From: Euperipatoides rowelli
Taxonomy: Eukaryota; Onychophora; Udeonychophora; Euonychophora; Peripatopsidae
Length of the DNA stretch: 11,284 bases
NCBI GenBank assembly: GCA_003024985.2
Contig: PXIH01S0001109.1
Reading direction: 5' to 3' (one strand)
Shown here: in pieces, positions 6,618 to 11,284 of the stretch
How positions within the stretch are numbered: position 1 is the first letter of the stretch
How the letters are laid out: the number at the start of each line of letters is the position of its first letter
The notes under the pieces: generated by a model
Databases searched by the model: none
What the model was told of the DNA's origin: nothing
What the model saw: the letters and a program-made list of their open reading frames with translations, nothing else
Position numbers and translations under genes: made by a program

Positions 6618-6960
6618 ATTATCAAAATCAGAATAGGACATAAAAACCTAATAGCTTTATTAGATACTGTGGCACAATTTTCAATAATCAATCAAAAATT
6701 TTTCACAAATAACATTGTCGTAAAAGAGAATTCGTGCTATCCCCTATTTCACACCAGTCACTCACTGCCAATAAAACCGTAGCACAGTTTAAAATCGATA
6801 GAATAAAAATCAATCAGCCCATTTCTGTTGCCCCCCAATATCGGATCAAGTAATTTTAGGATAATGACCTATTATCACAACATAAAGCTTTAATTAATAA
6901 TGAAAGGAAAGATATTACTTTTAGATTTGACCTCGGTGAACGTTGGGATAAGTATGTTGA
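6618..6960 (+). pseudogene. Retropepsin-type aspartic protease relic of pol
   Basis: The frame from 6618 reads IKIRIGHKN then LIALLDTVAQFSII, matching the retropepsin active-site strand in which Leu-Leu-Asp-Thr-Gly-Ala is expected. The catalytic Asp codon is 6663-6665. The following Gly is Val (GTG 6669-6671), a change expected to abolish activity. A shift near 6775 moves the sequence (TVAQFKIDRI, INQPISVAP) into another frame. DQVILG, the family's conserved C-terminal Ile-Leu-Gly motif, lies near 6845-6862 next to two stops, and a trailing segment (NNERKDITFRF, GERWDK) leads to TGA at 6967-6969. In the family this enzyme cleaves the Gag-Pol polyprotein. Confidence 0.8.
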
Positions 6961-7058
6961 AACACTGTGATCAAACCCTGATAGCGTGCGAGGCTGTATT
7001 GGCTGATTTTTCGTTAGAGGGCAGTACCTCATTGTACGACCTGTTCTAAATTGAACAA

Positions 7059-7998
7059 TTGGAGTTGGCTCCACAAAATATGAACGAACTAAAATCAATA
7101 ATAGATGAAAATAAATTAATTTTGGTAGAGGATGTCGCCAAAATGACAGGTGCACAAGTAGAGCCTTACGAACCAGAATTTATTGATGACATCCCCATCT
7201 ACCAAAGGCAATACAGAATCCCTCACAGCTGCTATGAACCATTATGTAGACAGCTCAAAAATGAGAAAAAGCAAGCATCATTAAAAAAACTAATAGCAAT
7301 TACAACTCCCAAGTACTTGTAGTGCCAAAAAAGGACTGAGGTGCATATAGTGCTAGATTTACGTAAACTTAATAAAAAATAGTGCCTGTGCGCTACCCAT
7401 TTATGCACATTGAGGACATTCTTGAGTCATTGGGGGGGGGGCAGATTTTCAATAGCCTGGACCTCAACAATGGCTACTTTAATGTCAAACTAACTGTGAA
7501 GGCCAAAAAAAAAATTTGCTTTTTCCATGCCCTGGAACCGTTTTCAGTTCTGCCGCCTTAGTCAAGGGTGTGTAACCAGTAGTGCCATTTTCCAACAAAT
7601 AATGAGCGAGTGCCTCCACGATGTAATGAGAAAAGGGCATGTGCTGGTGTACCTCGATGACATAATTATTCATTCGGCAACGGTAGAAGAGCACTTAGCC
7701 GCTCGGCGTGAAGTATTAGAGGCACTAAAAACCATCAACATGGTCATTAAATCGTCCAAATGTCGTCTTTTCCAATCTTCATTAAAGTTTTTAGGGCATA
7801 ATGTGGATAAACACGGTTGCCGTCCCATTGAAACGAATATAAAGTCTGTCTTAAAAATACCTAGACCTACTACAGCACGTGGCGTGTGTAGTTTAATTGG
7901 TAGCGTCAATTTTTATCGCAAGTTCATTCATAACTTTGCCGAGATGGCAGCACCCCTATACTCTGATAAAAAGGAAGAATGTGCGCATAAACTGGAAT
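7059..7998 (+). pseudogene. Ty3/gypsy reverse transcriptase relic
   Basis: The N-terminal portion opens in frame from 7059 (FIDDIPIYQRQYRIPH near 7177) and continues after frame changes as NSQVLVVPKKD, VLDLRKLNKK, YPFMHIEDILESLGGG and FNSLDLNNGYF. LDL holds the first catalytic Asp (codon 7460-7462). A frame change in or near the A10 run at 7505-7514 leads to the longest intact piece, 7527-7998. That piece has FCRLSQGC, FQQIM, the YLDDIIIHS catalytic box (7650-7661 for YLDD), the thumb segment KCRLFQSSLKFLGH, and GSVNFYRKFIHNFAEMAAPL. Its catalytic residues survive, but at least four frame changes and stops such as TGA at 7337-7339 make it non-functional. In life it would copy element RNA into DNA within virus-like particles. 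Confidence 0.95.
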
Positions 7999-8447
7999 AG
8001 TGAAGTGGAGTGTGCATTCCAGCGGCCGAAGCAATACCTAGTTTCTGCCCCTCTCCTAGCATTTCCCAATTTTAATAAACCATTTATAATAAAAAGTGAC
8101 ACCTCCCTGATTGCTATAGCTGCTGTGCTGGAACAGGAGAACAGTGAGGGAGAATTACAACCAGTAGCCTGCTGTAGTAGAAGCTCAACAAGGCTGAAAT
8201 GAATTACAGCGTGATAGAAAGAGAGGTACTCGCGATTGTTTATTCAGTACAGCAGTTCTGCCATCTCACATTCTGTAACAAATTAATATTAAAAAGACCA
8301 TAAACCCCTCTCATCTTTTCAAATTAAAGAAATCCAATGTTAGGGTGGCCAGGCGGCTAATAGTGCTGCAGGATAATGATATTCACATTGAACATATTCC
8401 TAAATAATATGGCAGATATGCTAAGCAGATGTTTCGAACCAGAGGTG
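7975..8447 (+). pseudogene. Ty3/gypsy RNase H relic of pol
   Basis: It continues from the RT thumb after a shift near 7972. The segment NWNSEVECAFQ precedes YLVSAPLLAFPNF and FIIKSDTSLIAIAAVLEQ, the first catalytic Asp (8098-8100) in a Thr/Ser-Asp-x-Ser context where Ala is usual at x. A further shift at 8199-8202 leads to MNYSVIEREVLAIVYSVQQF with the catalytic Glu (8217-8219). The DHKP block with the third acidic residue lies after another shift near 8297. NMADMLSR, the family's typical closing motif before integrase, lies near 8409-8432. The activity would degrade the RNA strand of the hybrid; here the frame is broken at three or more places. Confidence 0.85.
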
Positions 8448-8639
8448 GCTAATGTCAACATAGTAACCTCAGACTGGCCCCCTTATCTACCTAGCTAGTT
8501 CAAGAAGCTCAACAGAATGACAAATATTGTATGAATATTTTTGAAGAAATTAGAGATGGAAAATATCTAGATAATGAGTATATATTGGACAAGCAACAAT
8601 TAATTTTAAAAAGAGTAAGGTTGGGGGATAGTCGCTGGA

Positions 8640-9644
8640 TGATGTGCCACTACCATGATACTATCTAAGAGGACATTTTTCTTATGCTAAAACAATCGAG
8701 AAAATAAAATGAAATTTCACATGGTCTACCATGTTTAATGACATTAGAAATTATGTCAGGAGCTATGAGAAATACCAGCGCCGTAACACTATCAAATGAA
8801 AGCTCCTCTCCAGGCGGTGGTGCCACCTGGCGCCTGTATGCAGAAACGGAACCTTGATATTTTAGGTCCGTTTAGTTACACAGTGAGGCGGAATAGATAC
8901 ATGGTGTTATGGACTGACCATTTCTCCAAAATGTCCTTTGGTAGTCCTATCCCCAATCAAGAGGCTCCCACCATAGACAAAGATTACATCGAGAACATTT
9001 TTACTTGGTATGGTGGATCGTCCGAGATTTTATCTGACAGGGGCCCCTATCTAGTTGGCTATCTTATGAATACCCTATGTTCAAAACTAAAGGTCAAAAG
9101 GCTGCTGACCTATAGCTATAACCCATGATCAAATGGGATGTTGGAAAGGTTAAACATAAACAGCAAAGTATTAAATCTACTTTCACTTTTGTAACGAGAA
9201 CTACACTGACTGGGACCTTTTGCTTCCCTATGTTCTGCAAACCATCAATACCATGGAACATAGGAGCAGCCACCAAGTACCCTTTTTCATCTTCCACGGG
9301 TTTTATCAAATTGATCCGGTCACCGATTTTAATCAACTAGATCATAATAATGAATTAGACTTGGATGACATAGTCAAAGGCACAATGGAGAAATTAGCCA
9401 TTGCCAGATCCGAGGTTTACGCTAACCTAACCAAATCATCAAAGTCAGTTGCAGACAAAGACGGTAAGCGCAGGTTACACAAATTCAAATTGGGCCAGGC
9501 TGTGCTATTTCTCGACGTGCCTAGCTATTCTGGTCAAAACAGACAATTAAAACCCAGGTACAAGGCCCCTACTCTATAATTCGCCATGTGGGTCCGGTAA
9601 ACTATCACCTACAAGACATTAACAACCCAGCTATAATAAAATGA
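8640..9644 (+). pseudogene. Ty3/gypsy integrase relic with zinc-site loss
   Basis: The N-terminal HHCC region is at 8641-8790: CHYHDT and GHFSYAKTIEKIK supply the His pair, but the expected Cys-x-x-Cys reads SYEKYQRRN, with Tyr codons at 8764-8766 and 8773-8775. The catalytic core is one frame from 8796: LDILGPF (Asp 8856-8858), LSDRGPYL (Asp 9036-9038) and GMLERLN (Glu 9144-9146), giving D,D(35)E. A TGA at 9126-9128 cuts the core just before the Glu. A shift then leads to 9220-9579, where KLGQAVLFLDVPS and LKPRYKAP match the GPY/F C-terminal module. A last shift near 9570 continues as IIRHVGPVNYHLQD up to TGA 9642-9644. The enzyme would insert element DNA into the host genome. Confidence 0.9.
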
Positions 9645-10013
9645 GCTCATGTTGATAAAATAAAACCATACTTTGGGAGACCCGTGCTTGATGGCATTTC
9701 TGACATCCCATTGGCCAGTGCTGAACCTGAATCTCAGACCAACATACTCCCTCCTCCTAGGTCGGATGAACCTAAATTCTACACTTTAGACGGGAAACTG
9801 ATAGATGGGGATGCTGCCACTATAGTGTGGAACAGGAGATTGCACTGCCTACCTTGGGATATGCCTTATAAAGGGAAAAATTATATCTATACAGTACAAG
9901 AGAATGGTATAGTGGAGATCGACTCAGAAAAAATGGATAGAATGTCAGCGCCCCCTTCAGCTAATTCGATCAGTGAGGTAAATAATGGGTATAACTTAAG
10001 GTCAAGATCTTAA
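9645..10013 (+). pseudogene. Pol C-terminal extension ending NNGYNLRSRS
   Basis: A 122-codon uninterrupted frame directly after integrase. It starts AHVDKIKPYFGRP, the conserved tail of the GPY/F region, then a proline/serine-rich linker, a Trp/Tyr-rich middle (VWNRRLHCLPWDMPYKGKNY) and a polar C-terminus ending NNGYNLRSRS before TAA 10011-10013. An NLRSR-type ending is familiar at the C-terminus of some Ty3/gypsy Pol proteins. The middle is not recognised as a chromodomain, although chromodomains occupy this place in some gypsy lineages. It is in the same frame as the preceding integrase tail apart from the intervening TGA. This is the longest piece after RT without any stop. Confidence 0.7.
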
Positions 10014-10259
10014 GGTAATGTGGGCGGACACACCTGTCTGATGTCGGTCCCCCAAACCCTATTGACACTGAATCACATGTGGCAAAACACAACTACTTTC
10101 TCCGGACAGAGAGGTAGTAAATTACAGACTGTAGACAGATGAATAAAGATAAAGTTTGGCTAGAGGTAGATAAAATAATAATAATCATTTTGGGGACAAT
10201 TTTTAATTCCATCAAGTATGCGCATACAAATTTTTTCTAGTGATCGTTCCAACTAATTT
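10014..10259. other. Untranslated stretch between pol and polypurine tract
   Basis: No coding frame is recognised and no env-like gene is present. ATGTGGGCGGACACACC at 10019 begins with TGTGG, a common LTR start, immediately after the pol stop, so the 3' LTR could begin here instead of at 10272. The sequence just before it is not a strong polypurine run. AT-rich repeats (AATAATAATAAT) occur near 10175. Confidence 0.4.
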
Positions 10260-10269
10260 GAAAGGGGGG
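10260..10269 (+). promoter_or_regulatory. Candidate polypurine tract (plus-strand primer site)
   Basis: GAAAGGGGGG followed by CATGG. A G-terminated purine run just upstream of the 3' LTR primes plus-strand DNA synthesis in LTR elements. It lies about 250 bp after the pol stop. A second, weaker run AGAAAGGGG occurs near 10310. Without a second LTR copy for comparison this remains a candidate. Confidence 0.45.
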
Positions 10270-10271
10270 CA

Positions 10272-10600
10272 TGGCCACAACATTGGCATGGCTTTCATGT
10301 CCAAACACAGAAAGGGGTTGAATTAACAAGTTTTGGGAATTCAACCGCTTGCTGCTGGGAGTACATGTTGGACATGAGGTGTTGGGCCACATGTCTAGAA
10401 CAGCTCTATCCCCATGGCAACTGTCATTTAGGTACTGGTACTTAAGTTTATTAAAATGGGCTAATCGAATTACCTCGTATTGGCAAGGTTTATTTGTTTA
10501 CATTCTAGCACAATCTGAGATTAAAAACTTTAATTTGTCAATTTACTGTCGGCTAGTGATTATCCCTAATAAAAGTACCCGCTATCAAAGAAAATAATTT
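10272..10600 (+). mobile_element. Putative 3' LTR or LTR remnant
   Basis: Starts TGGCCACAAC two bases after the polypurine tract and contains AATAAA at 10568-10573 in the + direction, as an LTR R region would. The + strand open frame 10349-10597 within it has no domain and is regarded as incidental. The right end is undefined. No matching 5' copy was found, so assignment rests on position only. Confidence 0.4.
10568..10573 (+). promoter_or_regulatory. Candidate polyadenylation signal AATAAA
   Basis: Canonical hexamer in CCTAATAAAAGTACC, downstream of pol in the sense orientation. It fits transcript termination within a 3' LTR. The hexamer is frequent by chance in DNA this AT-rich. Confidence 0.35.
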
Positions 10601-10604
10601 TAAA

Positions 10605-10733
10605 GAGGTAAATCTTAGTACTATAAATCAGGCTAAAATGAAATTTACCTCATGTTAGCAAAGTGAGTCTCACCTTGCATTCTGGGTTTATTGGAAGGTG
10701 AGAAATGGAATTTATTCAATCCTTCTTGAATAA
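10605..10733. repeat. Three successive short inverted repeats
   Basis: GAGGTAAAT (10605-10613) pairs with ATTTACCTC (10643-10651). TCTCACCTT (10668-10676) pairs with AAGGTGAGA (10695-10703). TTATTCAA (10712-10719) pairs with TTGAATAA (10726-10733). All arms are perfect over 8-9 bp, with loops of 29, 18 and 6 bases. Three adjacent hairpins are unusual but no known RNA or element structure is recognised. Confidence 0.7.
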
Positions 10734-10866
10734 TGAGTGATAAAAACTAAATCATAAATCCAGATATTGTTGACATTTAATTATATTATTTATTTTTTCA
10801 AACTTTTGAACGTGGAAAAAAAAAAACAGCAATGTTTTTAACAATTTTTCGTTTAGAAATTTTTAG

Positions 10867-10970
10867 GAGACGTCCTCGGTGCGCGTTTCTAAAGTCGCAG
10901 TTGGGTCCTAGACATTTGGGGCATCACCGGCACGCCTTGTCTTGAGCTGGCGTTTCAGGTAGGGAGCATA
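10867..10970. other. GC-rich, CpG-containing patch of unknown origin
   Basis: About 100 bp with eight CpG dinucleotides stands out from the surrounding AT-rich DNA. A small + frame starting at ATG 10832 crosses it, encodes basic segments such as FRRRPRCAFLKS, and stops at TGA 10943-10945. CAG|GTAGGG near 10957-10965 resembles a splice donor context. No protein, RNA gene or promoter could be recognised. Confidence 0.4.
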
Positions 10971-11284
10971 ATATTATTGTTGCCATTATTGTTATTAATC
11001 GGCAGGAAATTTGCAAATAATGCAAAGCCAAGCCATGTTTTGTCTCTTATTAATGAACCGGTAAATATTGTTATTGTTTAAAAGTTTATGGGAAATTTTG
11101 TTTGGCATAAAGCCATGTTTCAAATTGTGTGTCAGGGGTTTCTTTCCTTTTGCTATCAGGGGAGAGGGTAGTTATGAAGTATCTGACTATATTAGTATAG
11201 CCATCTGCTTCATAAATGAGTGTAGATACTCCACTCGTTTACTTGCCCTTGCTCTTGCCCCCCCCCCCACTCTATTTTTTTATT
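10971..11284. other. AT-rich flank, no gene recognised
   Basis: Contains a short duplicated block (AAAGCCAAGCCATGTTTT near 11023 and AAAGCCATGTTTC near 11109) and an 11-base C run at 11258-11268, the same length as the one at 3558-3568. No coding frame or RNA gene was seen. Confidence 0.5.

Larger units (their letters stand above)
6169..10600 (+). mobile_element. Decayed Ty3/gypsy-type LTR retrotransposon (inactive)
   Basis: Conserved pol blocks appear in Ty3/gypsy (Metaviridae) order on one strand: protease, reverse transcriptase with YLDD, RNase H, integrase with D,D(35)E spacing and a GPY/F-like module. After these come a C-terminal extension ending in NLRSRS and a polypurine tract. Integrase downstream of RNase H excludes Ty1/copia. 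Frames change at least eight times and numerous stops interrupt them, so it cannot make a functional polyprotein. No env frame is seen. Outer limits are uncertain because a matching LTR pair was not found; the left limit is the first gag-like open stretch and the right limit follows the putative LTR polyadenylation signal. It has the same orientation as the PRDM exons. Confidence 0.93.

Noticed and set aside
7432-7441. G10 run as the cause of an RT frameshift
   Set aside because: The frame before (ILESLGGG) and after (QIFNSLDL) the run is the same, so no net shift occurs there.
9094-9336. Minus-strand frame opposite the integrase
   Set aside because: Shadow of the sense-strand integrase, which has clear family motifs; the same holds for minus frames at 7485-7694 and 7670-7909.
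10349-10597. 82-codon plus-strand frame as an env or accessory gene
   Set aside because: No signal peptide, membrane segment or recognised motif pattern, and it lies in the putative 3' LTR.

Overview
The window reads as AT-rich draft nuclear DNA from a metazoan, most likely an invertebrate. Three short exons with AG/GT borders encode most of a PR/SET domain (PRDM family). Around them are dispersed and tandem repeats, a MITE and a decayed Ty3/gypsy LTR retrotransposon. No bacterial-style operons, tRNA, rRNA or CRISPR arrays were seen. Three ambiguous bases (110, 115, 119) indicate draft sequence. The species cannot be named from this sequence.

Layout. 1-295 is unremarkable AT-rich flank. 296-1580 is a mosaic of repeats: a ~162-bp direct repeat, a ~157-bp direct repeat, then a 62-71-bp tandem array. 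The 157-bp repeat and the array are dense in motifs resembling ETS (CCGGAAGT), YY1 (AAnATGGC) and ZNF143-type (GCATnATGGG) sites. 1801-2099 is a ~300-bp MITE with ~27-bp imperfect terminal inverted repeats and flanking TA dinucleotides. 2463-3491 holds three consecutive + strand exons of the PRDM gene; 5' and 3' exons are not recognised. 4025-4180 may be a compact LTR-like fragment. 4291-4987 is a 39-bp minisatellite of about 18 copies.

From about 6170 to at least 10270 lies one + strand Ty3/gypsy-type pol relic in the canonical order protease, reverse transcriptase, RNase H, integrase, followed by a C-terminal extension, a polypurine tract and a possible 3' LTR. It has many frameshifts and stops. 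The protease Asp-Thr-Gly is altered, and both Cys of the integrase zinc-binding motif are Tyr, although the integrase D, D and E positions keep D,D(35)E spacing. It should be inactive. It lies downstream of the last PR exon in the same orientation; with no further PRDM exon visible, whether it sits inside an intron of that gene or beyond its end is open.

The only probable host gene is the PRDM gene, a likely chromatin or transcription regulator. No new multi-gene system was found. The observations most worth checking are the motif-bearing repeat array about 1 kb upstream of the PR exons, the two-strand-open minisatellite carrying GAAnnTTC in most units, the MITE, and the unusual C-terminal module of the retroelement.
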